From an uncultured Prevotellaceae bacterium (GTDB lineage: Bacteria; Bacteroidota; Bacteroidia; Bacteroidales; Bacteroidaceae): 47,245 nt of DNA. Shown here in pieces: positions 24,470-33,772 of this stretch; position 1 is the first letter of the stretch; the number at the start of each line of letters is the position of its first letter. The DNA lies in the NCBI GenBank assembly GCA_900317305.1, contig ONGG01000028.1, positions 1 through 47,245 on the forward strand, read 5' to 3'. The translations under genes were made by a program, and so were the position numbers. The notes below the pieces were generated by a model. The model had not been told where the DNA came from, did not search any database, and worked only from the letters and a program-made list of their open reading frames with translations.

Positions 24470-26122
24470 TCAGTTTCCTCCCATCATTTTCCTCACATAC
24501 TTCCCGTAGGCCGAAGTCTTATCGGTGCCATTCGACTGAATGAACCTCATGGCATCCTGGTAGCCACGGGGCATATACTGATAGCCGCCATACTGCTGTA
24601 CCCACGACATATACTGCATGAACTCCTGTGGCATTCCCTTGAGCAACAGTTCGCCCATGAAGTAATCGAGCGCCATGGTGTTCTCGGCATTATCGATGAA
24701 AAGCAGTCCCAGCATTTTGTGTATCTCATCGTAACTATAGAGAAAATCGTTCTTGAATCTCATCTTCCGTTTTTTTCCATATAATGGATGCCTGTCGACC
24801 TTGGCGTCCTGATATAGCAGTTGGCACATCTCGTTGGCCCACCCACGGTAGAAGAGCGTATGCTGGAGCAATGCCAAATGCTTGGCCGCCAAGGCATACT
24901 TTCCGTTTACGACCAGGCATTCCACCATACGCTTTGTGAAACGCCCGCTCTTGCGCGCATTGAGAATCGACTCCTGCAGGTCGTGCATATATCGGTAGGC
25001 CGAGTTGACCATACCCAGATGCCAGAACGCCTCTGCCGTTGGGATGTTGGATGTAAGGTCGCGTACCATCGGCATCAGGAGCGCATCCTCGCCACTCTGG
25101 TAGTAGTCGAACATGCCGTCGGCCAGCCGACGCTGCTTGGCAAGGGCAAGGTTGACGCAGTTGCACGAGAAAGCATTCTCCACCTGATAGTGGTCGGCCC
25201 TGCCGACAATCTCGTCCCAACGCTCCTGCCGCACGAGGTAATCCTGCCGCAGGAGTTCATACTTATCCTTGTCGTAGCCTACAGGGATGGCAAGGAAAGC
25301 CAGGATGAAGACGCATAATGTCGACACCCCACCCCAGATCTTTGCCGATGCCATCATCGATTGGCGTCGTGAGGCACCTGGCAGCCAGCGGCCGAGGGCA
25401 GTGAGAGCAACCACCGCCAACGGAAGAATGGCCTGCAGCACATGGTAATGCAAGGGTATGCGGTAGTAGTTGAGCCCGAGGGCGACAGACTTCAACGGCC
25501 ATTGCAAGAGAACGAAAGCCGATGCCCCATGCACCAAGGCCATCCACACCGGCATCCACCAACACCGCCGGGGAGCGCTCAGCGCCCTCAGCACCACATA
25601 CACCCATGCCAACGGCCCTGCCACGGCAAAGAGCAGAGGCACCACCACAAGGTCGGGCCACGAAAGGCGGTATCGTTCCCAGCATCGGCTTGCCCATGCT
25701 GCCGCCATGGCCATGAGCAGTGCCACGACATAAGACAACAGCACACTCTCGTCGCCCATCAGCCAGAGCAAGAGCATCGGCGGGATGAAACTCAGCGGAT
25801 AGCACCACGACGACAGACTGTTGGCCTGCAACCGCATCAGTTGCCATGTGAGCCACTGCAGCAGCACATACAAGGCAGCCAACACCAAGGCCCCTGCCCA
25901 TTTCAGGTAATAGAACTGCACAAGAAACTCACCCAGATAGTCGGCCAGTCCGCCAGGTACCATCACCCGTTGCGTGAAATAATCGTTGGTGAACAGGAAC
26001 ATCTGGTACTGCTCCTGGTAAGAGAGCGCATGGGGATAAAAAAACCACCAAAACAGGAAAACCAGCACACCCAAAAGTGCGCTCGCCGTTGTTTTCGCAT
26101 ATCCAGAAGTGATTGTTCCCAT
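24470..26122 (-). CDS. DUF6057-like polytopic membrane protein (module C)
   Basis: A 550-residue paralogue and the first gene of the leftward operon. It shows YQEQYQMFLFTNDYFTQR and PGGLADYLGEFLVQFYY near the N-terminus, about eight membrane helices to residue 280, then the soluble domain with FWHLGMVNSAYRYMHDLQES and KRMVECLVVNGKYALAAKHL. The start is the only Met before the first helix. The -7 promoter box ends 6 nt upstream of this ATG, so the mRNA may be nearly leaderless. Confidence 0.75.
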   Translation of the reverse strand: MGTITSGYAKTTASALLGVLVFLFWWFFYPHALSYQEQYQMFLFTNDYFTQRVMVPGGLADYLGEFLVQFYYLKWAGALVLAALYVLLQWLTWQLMRLQANSLSSWCYPLSFIPPMLLLWLMGDESVLLSYVVALLMAMAAAWASRCWERYRLSWPDLVVVPLLFAVAGPLAWVYVVLRALSAPRRCWWMPVWMALVHGASAFVLLQWPLKSVALGLNYYRIPLHYHVLQAILPLAVVALTALGRWLPGASRRQSMMASAKIWGGVSTLCVFILAFLAIPVGYDKDKYELLRQDYLVRQERWDEIVGRADHYQVENAFSCNCVNLALAKQRRLADGMFDYYQSGEDALLMPMVRDLTSNIPTAEAFWHLGMVNSAYRYMHDLQESILNARKSGRFTKRMVECLVVNGKYALAAKHLALLQHTLFYRGWANEMCQLLYQDAKVDRHPLYGKKRKMRFKNDFLYSYDEIHKMLGLLFIDNAENTMALDYFMGELLLKGMPQEFMQYMSWVQQYGGYQYMPRGYQDAMRFIQSNGTDKTSAYGKYVRKMMGGN

Positions 26123-26128
26123 TATCGT

Positions 26129-26161
26129 GCAAAGTTAACAATATTCAGCCATTCAGGCAAA
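26129..26161 (-). promoter_or_regulatory. promoter of the leftward module operon
   Basis: Minus-strand TTTG (26158-26161), a 20-bp spacer and TAACTTTGC (26129-26137). Transcription should start about 7 nt on, at or within a few bases of the ATG at 26122. Confidence 0.65.
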
Positions 26162-26180
26162 AACCATGGTTGGAAAAGTG

Positions 26181-26215
26181 AAAAAAACCGCCCCGTGCTT
26201 TCGGAGCGGTTTTTT
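26181..26215 (-). terminator. bidirectional terminator after the susE-like gene
   Basis: Stem 26186-26195 and 26202-26211, 10 bp with one mismatch, loop TGCTTT. A run of seven A on the left and of six T on the right make it usable in both directions. It lies 17 nt past the stop of the leftward sus operon. Confidence 0.85.
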
Positions 26216-26231
26216 ATTTGAAAACTTGTGT

Positions 26232-27764
26232 TTACTTTTTCTTGAATGCCCACCATGTGGCCTCCGACCAACCACCTGTGCCAGGAGCGGCATAGATCAG
26301 TTTCATGTGGCTGCCATCGAGTTGCATGATCTCGAAGTCGGTAGGTTTCTCACCACCGCCATTGATCTTGAACGGGAAGAGGATGCTACCGGCATCGGTA
26401 TGCAACGTACCCATTGCCCAAGCAGCCTGTGAGCCATCGACAGATGGGAATGTGCGTGCGCCATTGCTCCAAGCTGTGATCTCGAACTTACCCGAACGGA
26501 TTTGAGTGCCATTGGCAGCGAAAGAGGCCACTGTGCCCTTGTCGTAGTTGAACGTCATGTAGGCACCAGCGTCTTCCTCACCTGTGGCAACACCTGTGTC
26601 GGAGTGGGCGAGCTGACCGGTGAGTTCCTCGGGTTTGGCGCCCCACCAGATGCCGTTGCCATCGTTGGCGAAACTGTTACCATCGCCGGGAGCGTAGCCG
26701 AGGTTACCCCAAACGGCACCATCGCCACGGAACTCGGTGTCCCAAGTCCATGATTTCTCACCATAATTGGTGAGCGAGCCTTCGCCATCACTCTCACTCT
26801 TGAATGCCCACCATGTAGCCTCCGACCAGCTGCCTGTGCCAGGAGCGGCATAGATAAGCTTCATGTTGCCACCATCGAGTTGCATGATCTCGAAGTCGGT
26901 GGGTTTCTCACCACCGCCATTGATCTTGAACGGGAAGAGGATGCTACCGGCATCGGTATGCAGTGTACCGAGCGACCAAGCAGCCTGTGAGCCATCAATA
27001 GAGGCGAACGAGCGGTTGCCATTGTCCCATGCGGTGACGCGGAACTTACCCGAACGGATCTGCACGCCATCAGCAGCGAAGCACTTCACGTTGCCATCCT
27101 CATCGAGCACCATATAGGCATTCGAGTCTTCCTCGCCTGTAGCCACACCTGTATCGGAGTGGCCGAGCTGACCAGTGAGTTCCTCAGGTTTGGCGCCCCA
27201 CCAGATGCCGTTGCCATCGTTGACAAAACTGTTACCATCACCGGGAGCATATCCCAGGTTGCCCCATACGGCACCATCGGCACGGAAGTCGGTATCCCAT
27301 TTCCACACCTTCGTGCCTGAAGCACTGCAGAGGAACTTCATATCCGAAGAGAGTTCGGTGGGCACATATACAACGACATCTTTCTTGATTTCCACCTTGG
27401 TGCCATCTTTATCGAGGGCACGTACGTAGAACGACTGGTTGGGGTTGCCACCACGCTTCGGCTGAATCTTGAAATTGCCGCTGAAGCCATTGGCCAGGAT
27501 GTTCTCATTGCCATCGGCGTCGAAATTGTAGACCACCACTGAATAATAGGGTGCACTCACATTATAGAAGAAAAAGTTTCCGTCGGCAGCTTCGGTAAAG
27601 GTACCATCCTCATTCTGCGCACACTGGCGGAAGGAGAACTCGTTCTCCACCACCTGATTGGTCAGCGAAGAAGCAGGTGCGCTGATACTGTCTACAGAGG
27701 GATCGCAAGCGGTGAGCAATCCAACGGCAGCACATAGTCCAAATAATATCTTTTTCATTTTCAT
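26232..27764 (-). CDS. SusE/SusF-like surface lipoprotein with duplicated domain
   Basis: A 510-residue lipoprotein (lipobox LTAC, C20), third gene of the sus operon. Residues about 25-140 resemble the N-terminal PKD-like domain of SusE. Two C-terminal domains of about 170 residues follow, nearly identical to each other: each starts with WDTxFRxDGAVWGNLGYAPG, contains NGIWWGAKPEELTGQL and ends with IYAAPGTGxWSEATWWAFK. Tryptophan-rich repeats of this kind in SusE/F proteins bind glycans at the cell surface. No binding specificity can be read. The gene ends at a bidirectional terminator. Confidence 0.82.
   Translation of the reverse strand: MKMKKILFGLCAAVGLLTACDPSVDSISAPASSLTNQVVENEFSFRQCAQNEDGTFTEAADGNFFFYNVSAPYYSVVVYNFDADGNENILANGFSGNFKIQPKRGGNPNQSFYVRALDKDGTKVEIKKDVVVYVPTELSSDMKFLCSASGTKVWKWDTDFRADGAVWGNLGYAPGDGNSFVNDGNGIWWGAKPEELTGQLGHSDTGVATGEEDSNAYMVLDEDGNVKCFAADGVQIRSGKFRVTAWDNGNRSFASIDGSQAAWSLGTLHTDAGSILFPFKINGGGEKPTDFEIMQLDGGNMKLIYAAPGTGSWSEATWWAFKSESDGEGSLTNYGEKSWTWDTEFRGDGAVWGNLGYAPGDGNSFANDGNGIWWGAKPEELTGQLAHSDTGVATGEEDAGAYMTFNYDKGTVASFAANGTQIRSGKFEITAWSNGARTFPSVDGSQAAWAMGTLHTDAGSILFPFKINGGGEKPTDFEIMQLDGSHMKLIYAAPGTGGWSEATWWAFKKK
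26241..27312. repeat. internal tandem duplication, about 0.5 kb unit
   Basis: The segments at about 26241-26757 and 26799-27312 align at an offset of 558 bp, narrowing to 555 toward the right. Long blocks are identical, for example over 60 bp around 26341-26403 and its match near 26899-26961. They encode the two copies of the SusE-like C-terminal domain. Confidence 0.85.
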
Positions 27765-27793
27765 TCAGTTTAATAGTTTATATGGCAGATGCA

Positions 27794-29554
27794 TTAGTTG
27801 TTCCAGTCGGTATATTCACTATCCGACGTCGTCCATCCTTCGTTCTGCTTCAAAGCACCTTCGGAGAGGATGATCTCGGTCTCGGGGAATTTCTGGAATC
27901 CAGCAGTAGCGTTGTAGCGTGCAGCATATCCGCCATTGTGGGCGAAGTTGGTAGACGGACGACCGCAGTAGTAGCAAGCCTGGTCGGTCTGTTTCTCCAA
28001 AGCAGCGGCAGCGATATGCCAGCGGCGGATATCATTGAACCGCAAGCCTTCGAAGGCCAACTCCCAGCGGCGCTCCCTCTGCAGGGCTTCAAGGCTGTAG
28101 GATGGGATATCTGCCAGTCCGGCACGTGCGCGGAGTTTGTTGATGCCGCTCACGTCGCCCTTCAACTCGCTCTGCATGAGCAGCACCTCGGCAAAGCGGA
28201 TGAGCACCATGTCGTGTATGTTGCCCAACTGGAAGTTCTCCTCGCCAGAGATTTCCCAGTTGCCAGGATACATCTGGTTCTCGAATGTGCACCAGTAGTC
28301 GCCGTTCTCCTTCTTCGAAGTGATGGGCGAGAGTTTCTTGCCATAATAGTCGGTCTCCTGTACGAAGTCATCCCAACCACCCTTGGTGTAGGCAGGAAGA
28401 TCGTTCAAGTTAAGGACGGTAGCATCGAAGCGGAGGTCACGCGGCTCGGCGTTCTTCCAGTCGGTCACGAGGTTGGTAGCCACAGGGCCGGCACCCCATC
28501 CCTGCCCGAAGGGGAAGGTATTGGCATAGGCCTGTCCGCCACGCACACCGAAGTGCAGGGAGTAGCCATTGGCGTAACCGATGGTGGTCTGCCAGGAAGC
28601 CATTTTGTTGAACTTCACGGCGAACATTGCCTCTGGGTTGACCCCATTGTCATCCTCCACCCACTTCAGGCCTTGTCCTTTGGTGTAGTCGTAATCCTCA
28701 ACTGTGCAGCGGTTGGTATAAGCCCAGAGGTTGCGGAAGTCGGGAACCAGAGAATAGCCAGAGTTGTTGACGCAGTCGTCGATATAGGCAATGACCTGGT
28801 CCTTGGTCAGAGTGGTGCCGTCGGGCAGTTCCACTGAGGTAAGCGGGCTGTAGTTGGTGCTTACCAAGTCGGCAATCTTCTCGCCATTGCAATAGAAGCC
28901 GGTGTAGAACAGCCAGCAGCGGCCGAGCAGAGCCTCTGCGCAATATTTGTCGACATGTCCGTCAGTCTTACGCACCTTGGGCATGATGTCGCTGGCGTCG
29001 CGCAGGTCCTGAAGGATTTGTCCCCACAACTGTGCTGCTGTAGGTGGAACGACCTCATCGGGACGTTTTGCGGTGACGAGGAGAGGCACGTTTCCGTACA
29101 TCGAAGCCAGTTCATAGTAGAAGAATGCTCTCATGAAGAGGGCCTCTCCCCTGGTCTGTGCTTTCTCCACGGGGTCGAAATCCACTTTCTCGAGTGCTTC
29201 GAGCAAGGTGTTGGCACGGTTGATGCCCTGATAGCGCTGCTGCCAGAAGTCACGGGTCATATCCACGTTGTAGTTGAGAATCAGGTCCATGGCCTGCATC
29301 AGTTTGTCGTTTGTACCGCCACCACCATATTGGTCGTCGCTGGCCAGCATTGCGTAATAATGCCAAGTCTCCTGTGGATTGGCATTCACAGCATTCAGGT
29401 TCTGATAAATACCGGCCAGGGCCTGAGCGGCATCCTCAGCATTGACAGGGAAGTTGGAAGTGTCCTTCGAAGTCATACTCATCGAGTCCAGATCACAGGA
29501 AGCCAAGGTGCCTGCGAAAAGTGCTGCGCTTAATAAATATGCTATTTTTTTCAT
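27794..29554 (-). CDS. SusD/RagB-family nutrient-binding lipoprotein
   Basis: A 586-residue outer-membrane lipoprotein (lipobox LASC, C20) that forms the lid over the SusC pore. Family features are EDAAQALAGIYQNLNA near the start, the helical ANTLLEALEKVDFDP and GEALFMRAFFYYELASMYGNVPL region (TPR-like), and the C-terminal RERRWELAFEGLRFNDIRRWHIA signature. It is 42 nt after susC and 29 nt before the SusE-like gene. Confidence 0.95.
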   Translation of the reverse strand: MKKIAYLLSAALFAGTLASCDLDSMSMTSKDTSNFPVNAEDAAQALAGIYQNLNAVNANPQETWHYYAMLASDDQYGGGGTNDKLMQAMDLILNYNVDMTRDFWQQRYQGINRANTLLEALEKVDFDPVEKAQTRGEALFMRAFFYYELASMYGNVPLLVTAKRPDEVVPPTAAQLWGQILQDLRDASDIMPKVRKTDGHVDKYCAEALLGRCWLFYTGFYCNGEKIADLVSTNYSPLTSVELPDGTTLTKDQVIAYIDDCVNNSGYSLVPDFRNLWAYTNRCTVEDYDYTKGQGLKWVEDDNGVNPEAMFAVKFNKMASWQTTIGYANGYSLHFGVRGGQAYANTFPFGQGWGAGPVATNLVTDWKNAEPRDLRFDATVLNLNDLPAYTKGGWDDFVQETDYYGKKLSPITSKKENGDYWCTFENQMYPGNWEISGEENFQLGNIHDMVLIRFAEVLLMQSELKGDVSGINKLRARAGLADIPSYSLEALQRERRWELAFEGLRFNDIRRWHIAAAALEKQTDQACYYCGRPSTNFAHNGGYAARYNATAGFQKFPETEIILSEGALKQNEGWTTSDSEYTDWNN

Positions 29555-29596
29555 GTTTTCGATAAATCTAAATGATTGATATTAACTGTCCAGCGA

Positions 29597-32500
29597 TTAT
29601 TTAACCTCTGAGATGATCACCGAGCGGCTCATCTGAGGATCGTTGAAGTAAAGGTTCTCCACACCGCCCTTTGAATCGAGTACGAGGCTGCTTGCGGGCA
29701 CGCCATATTCCTTGATGAGGAGGTCGTAGACATTCTTGGCGCGGTTCTCGGCCAGCCAAGCGTTGCGGTCGGCTGTACCAGTAGCCTTGTCGGCATAACC
29801 CATCACGTTGTACTTCTTGCCAGGATTCTGCTTGATCATCTGGGCGATGGTGCTCAGGTTGACGCGCTCGCGGTTGGCGATGTCGGTCTTGTTGATCTCG
29901 AAGTTGACGAAGTAGGGATAGGTGACCACCTTCTCGTCGGTGATGACGGTTGTGGTGTTGGTGGGTTTCTGGTTCTTCAGGCGCTCGTTGTCGGCACGCA
30001 GGCGGTTGACCTCACCATTGAGGCGGTCGATCTCGCTGTTGTCGGTCACATACTCAATCTTGGTCTGCACGACAGGAGCGGCAGCCTTCTTCTCTCTCTT
30101 GTCCTTGAACTTCAGGTTCACACCCACCATATAGGTGCGTGGCTGCGGATAGTTGCCGACATCCACTCCGGTAACCCAAGGCTCACCGCCGATGGCGATA
30201 CCATTCTCAGGATCCATACCTTTATAATTGGTGAAGGTGAAGAGGTTCTGTGCTGCGAAGTAGACACGGAGTTGGCTGAAGGGGCTGGTGCTCTTGAGCA
30301 GACTTGCGAAGTCGTAGCCCAGGGTAACGTTCTGAATACGGAAGTAGGTAGCGTCCTCCACATAAATGTCGGACACCTGCTGCCAGTTCACACCGATGTT
30401 ACCCGGTTTCAGCATAGGATACTTGTTCGAGGTACCCTCGCCATGCCAGTAGTTGAAGACCTCTGTGGTGTAGTTCTCAAACTGTGAGTCGGTGTTCTTA
30501 CGCCATGAGCGCACCACCTCGTTGCCGAAGGAACCGTAAGTGGTTACAGAGAAGTCGAAACCTTTATATGCCAAGTTGAGGGAGGCACCCAGGGTGAAAT
30601 CGGGATGCGGGCTGCCCAACTCGGTCTTGTCATCGGCATTGATGATACCATCGCCGTTGACATCGACGAACTTCAGGTCGCCCGGCTGGATGCTTGCACC
30701 CTGAAGAGAATTGGCGGCATTGCCTTTACAATTCTTGCTGAGGTATGACTGCAGGTCGCTCTCGTTCTGGACAACACCTTCTGTCTTGTAGCCATAGAAA
30801 TAGCCGATGGGATGTCCTTCCTCCATACGGGCCATGTAGCCAGTGTTCTGGGCGATGAGGTCGTTGCCGCCTTCCACGAAGTGGTTGGCATTATTCACCT
30901 CGGTCACCTCGTTCTTGTTCTTGGCGAAGTTGACATTGATGCCATATTTGAAATCGCCGATGTTGTCTTGCCATCCGATGGCAGCCTCAATACCGGTGTT
31001 CTTCACAGTACCGGCATTGGCGGTGTAACCACCCTGTCCGACAATACCCCACAGGGGCACCCAGAGCAGAAGGTCCTTGGTCTCTTTGTTGTACCACTCG
31101 AGGGTGGTGGAGAGGCGACCGCCGAGGAAGCGTGCGTCGAGACCCACGTTGGTCTGCTGAGAGGTCTCCCAAATCAGGTCGGGATTCTCGATGTTGGCAG
31201 GATAAGCACCCTGTGTATAAGTGTCCTTCGTGTTGCCGAAGGAATACTGGCCGTAGTCACCGAAATCGAAATTGGACTTCCACAGCACGGAACCGATGTT
31301 ATCGTTACCATTCTGTCCCCAACCGGCACGCAGTTTCAAGAACGACAGCCAGCTCTTGGAGCTCTCCATGAATTTCTCATTCGAGATGACCCAACCTGCT
31401 GATACAGAGGGGAAGTAGCCCCACTGGTTTCCGGGAGCGAACTTCGAGGAACCATCGGCACGGATGATGGCCGTGAACAGATAAGTCTCATTGTAGTCAT
31501 AGTTCAGACGTCCGAAGTAGGACAGTTTGGCATCGTAACCACTGGGATAACCGTCGACGACAGCCGATGTGCGGCCAGTCATGTTGTGCATGTAGGCATG
31601 TGCGGCATCACCGAAGATATTGCCCGATGCGGTGGCGTTCACCGACTCACCATAGTGTGGACGTGACTTCGAGTACTCCATACCGCCCATGATGTCGAAG
31701 TGGTTCAAGCCCAAATCGAAGCGGTAGTTCAAAGTGTTGACCAGGTTCCAGTTCCATCCGAGAGAGAGGTTGTCGGTGGTCTGGTCGGTATTGCGGAAGC
31801 CACCCGAGTTGTCATGGATACGGAATACCGGGAGGTAGCACCACCAGCTGTTCGACCACTGCTTGTAGGACACCTGTCCGCGATAGGTGAGGTTCTTGAT
31901 GGGCTGCACCTCGATATACCCCACGGCATTGAGATTGAAGCTCTTGCTCTTGTTGTTGCCAGCCTGGTTGTAAACCACTGCGGCAATGGGGTTGCTGGTG
32001 AAGTTGTTGTAGGGGAACCAGCCATTGGTACCCGAGGTGTTGATATCGTTCCACATGAAATAGTCGCCATCGGCATTATACACGGGAACGCAAGGATTGG
32101 CGCGCAGCATGTTGGAGAGGTCGTTGGAATATTGGTTGCCAATCTGGATACCCTGGCTCTGACGATGCTGGAAGTACAGGTTCTCACCAATCTTGACAAC
32201 ATCCCTGTCGCCGATTCTGTAGATGATATGCTCTGAATTCAGACGGAAGGTAAAGCGGCGGAAGTCGGACTTCACCGGACCGCCAAACACACCATCCTGA
32301 TATTGGTAACCCACACCCGTGGAGAATCTCGACACCTCACCACCACCGGCGAGGTTGAGGGAGTGGTTGGTCACGATGGAATTCTTGTGACGGAACTCCT
32401 CTACCCAGTTGGTGCCTTTGTTCGACCCATTGCGATAAGCCTGAAGGAGGTCGGCATCAATATACCTTGACCAGTCGTAGGGAGCGCCACCGGCATTGTG

Positions 32501-33340
32501 GTTCACCAGGTCCATCACTTCCATATACTGTTTGGCGTTGAGGGGCTCGGGCATCTTGTAGACGTTCTGCCAACCGACGTTGCCATCGTAGCTCACCTCT
32601 ATCTTTCCTTCCTTACCCTGCTTGGTGGTGATGAGGATCACACCATTGGCAGCCGATGAACCGTAGATGGCAGCCGATGCAGCATCCTTCAGCACGTCGA
32701 TACGCTCGATGTCGGCAGGGTTGAGGGCGTTGATGTCGCCGCCAGCCACACCGTCGATGACGTAGATAGGATTGGTGCTGCTATTGGTACCAGCACCACG
32801 GATGTTGATTTTGAATCCGTCGCCCGGCTGACCCGAATTGGCCTGGATGGTCACACCAGGAGCCTGGCTCTGGAGAGCGCCGAGCACCTGTGTGGTGTTG
32901 AGTTTGGCGATGTTCTCACCTTTCACTTCCAAAGTGGCACCGGTGACGAGTTTTTTCTTCTGCACACCGTAACCCACGACTACGACCTCGTCGAGCACGT
33001 CGGAATCCTCGGAAAGTTTAACGGCGAAAGAGGTTTGGTTGCCCACAGGAATCTCCTGTGTGGTGTAACCAATGTAGGAAATCACAAGCACAGCCCCTGG
33101 CTGAACATCGAGAGTGAAGTTACCATCAAGGTCGGTAACCGTTCCGTTGCTGGTGCCTTTCTCCATGATGGTAGCTCCGATGACGGGTCCCATCGCGTCG
33201 GTAACGACACCACTGACTTTCTTTGACTGCTGAACCGCTGCAGCGGCCACACTAGACGATTCGGCAAAGGCCGGGGAGAAATACCCCAATCCGATGCAAG
33301 CGCCCATTAGCAGCACTGTCTTTCTGAAATTCAAATTCAT
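29597..33340 (-). CDS. SusC/RagA TonB-dependent transporter fused to OmpA domain
   Basis: A 1247-residue outer-membrane protein. Order: signal peptide (1-26, ending SPAFA); carboxypeptidase-regulatory-like domain (VSGVVTDAMGPVIGATI onward); TonB plug with DEVVVVGYGVQKK and NIRGAGTNSSTNPIYVIDG; and the barrel, ending at YMVGVNLKF near residue 1078. A normal SusC stops there. Here residues about 1079-1140 add a charged linker with a coiled coil (EIDRLNGEVNRLRADNERLK), and 1141-1247 form an OmpA C-terminal domain with the presumed peptidoglycan-binding D1184 (GYAD) and R1200 (ENRAKNV). The ATG at 33340 gives the signal peptide; the frame is open further upstream. A leader of about 180 nt is predicted. 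Confidence 0.93.
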   Translation of the reverse strand: MNLNFRKTVLLMGACIGLGYFSPAFAESSSVAAAAVQQSKKVSGVVTDAMGPVIGATIMEKGTSNGTVTDLDGNFTLDVQPGAVLVISYIGYTTQEIPVGNQTSFAVKLSEDSDVLDEVVVVGYGVQKKKLVTGATLEVKGENIAKLNTTQVLGALQSQAPGVTIQANSGQPGDGFKINIRGAGTNSSTNPIYVIDGVAGGDINALNPADIERIDVLKDAASAAIYGSSAANGVILITTKQGKEGKIEVSYDGNVGWQNVYKMPEPLNAKQYMEVMDLVNHNAGGAPYDWSRYIDADLLQAYRNGSNKGTNWVEEFRHKNSIVTNHSLNLAGGGEVSRFSTGVGYQYQDGVFGGPVKSDFRRFTFRLNSEHIIYRIGDRDVVKIGENLYFQHRQSQGIQIGNQYSNDLSNMLRANPCVPVYNADGDYFMWNDINTSGTNGWFPYNNFTSNPIAAVVYNQAGNNKSKSFNLNAVGYIEVQPIKNLTYRGQVSYKQWSNSWWCYLPVFRIHDNSGGFRNTDQTTDNLSLGWNWNLVNTLNYRFDLGLNHFDIMGGMEYSKSRPHYGESVNATASGNIFGDAAHAYMHNMTGRTSAVVDGYPSGYDAKLSYFGRLNYDYNETYLFTAIIRADGSSKFAPGNQWGYFPSVSAGWVISNEKFMESSKSWLSFLKLRAGWGQNGNDNIGSVLWKSNFDFGDYGQYSFGNTKDTYTQGAYPANIENPDLIWETSQQTNVGLDARFLGGRLSTTLEWYNKETKDLLLWVPLWGIVGQGGYTANAGTVKNTGIEAAIGWQDNIGDFKYGINVNFAKNKNEVTEVNNANHFVEGGNDLIAQNTGYMARMEEGHPIGYFYGYKTEGVVQNESDLQSYLSKNCKGNAANSLQGASIQPGDLKFVDVNGDGIINADDKTELGSPHPDFTLGASLNLAYKGFDFSVTTYGSFGNEVVRSWRKNTDSQFENYTTEVFNYWHGEGTSNKYPMLKPGNIGVNWQQVSDIYVEDATYFRIQNVTLGYDFASLLKSTSPFSQLRVYFAAQNLFTFTNYKGMDPENGIAIGGEPWVTGVDVGNYPQPRTYMVGVNLKFKDKREKKAAAPVVQTKIEYVTDNSEIDRLNGEVNRLRADNERLKNQKPTNTTTVITDEKVVTYPYFVNFEINKTDIANRERVNLSTIAQMIKQNPGKKYNVMGYADKATGTADRNAWLAENRAKNVYDLLIKEYGVPASSLVLDSKGGVENLYFNDPQMSRSVIISEVK

Positions 33341-33530
33341 ACTTAAGTATATTAGTAGGTTAAATAAAGTATTTTCATATCCATTTCCACACCATATCAC
33401 ACAACAACATAGCTCAAACCTTGATACGAAGAAGGGCTTTTTTAAAGCGAATTAGGCTGTGTTTGTCATCAACGACAAATTGCGGTTTTTAGGTGTATTT
33501 ATTAGTAGCTTTGACCTTATCTTTCAATTT

Positions 33531-33539
33531 GCAAAGTTA
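33531..33539 (-). promoter_or_regulatory. -7 box of the susCDE operon
   Basis: TAACTTTGC on the minus strand; the -33 region is T-rich without a clean TTTG. The leader would be about 180 nt. The interval 33341-33772 otherwise has no gene. Confidence 0.5.
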
Positions 33540-33661
33540 TTTAAATTCTTTTTAAAGATATAATACTATTTTGACAAATTTTGATACTTTTTGGAAAAAA
33601 GCAAAAAAAAGAGGGCTTTATGGGCAAAAAAGTACCACTCAAGGGTCTCCAATGATGTTTT

Positions 33662-33676
33662 GTGTACTTTGTACAC
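33662..33676. promoter_or_regulatory. perfect 6-3-6 palindrome upstream of glycan cluster
   Basis: GTGTAC-TTT-GTACAC lies 42 bp before a possible -7 box TATATTTGG (33718-33726) for the acyltransferase gene. It could be an operator; no regulator is known. Confidence 0.3.
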
Positions 33677-33772
33677 TTATTTTACCACACCCTATCTTCT
33701 TCCACTTTGTTGGCTCGTATATTTGGTTAATCGGAATGAATTGTTTATTTTTGCTATTCAAAGCAAGAAAAG

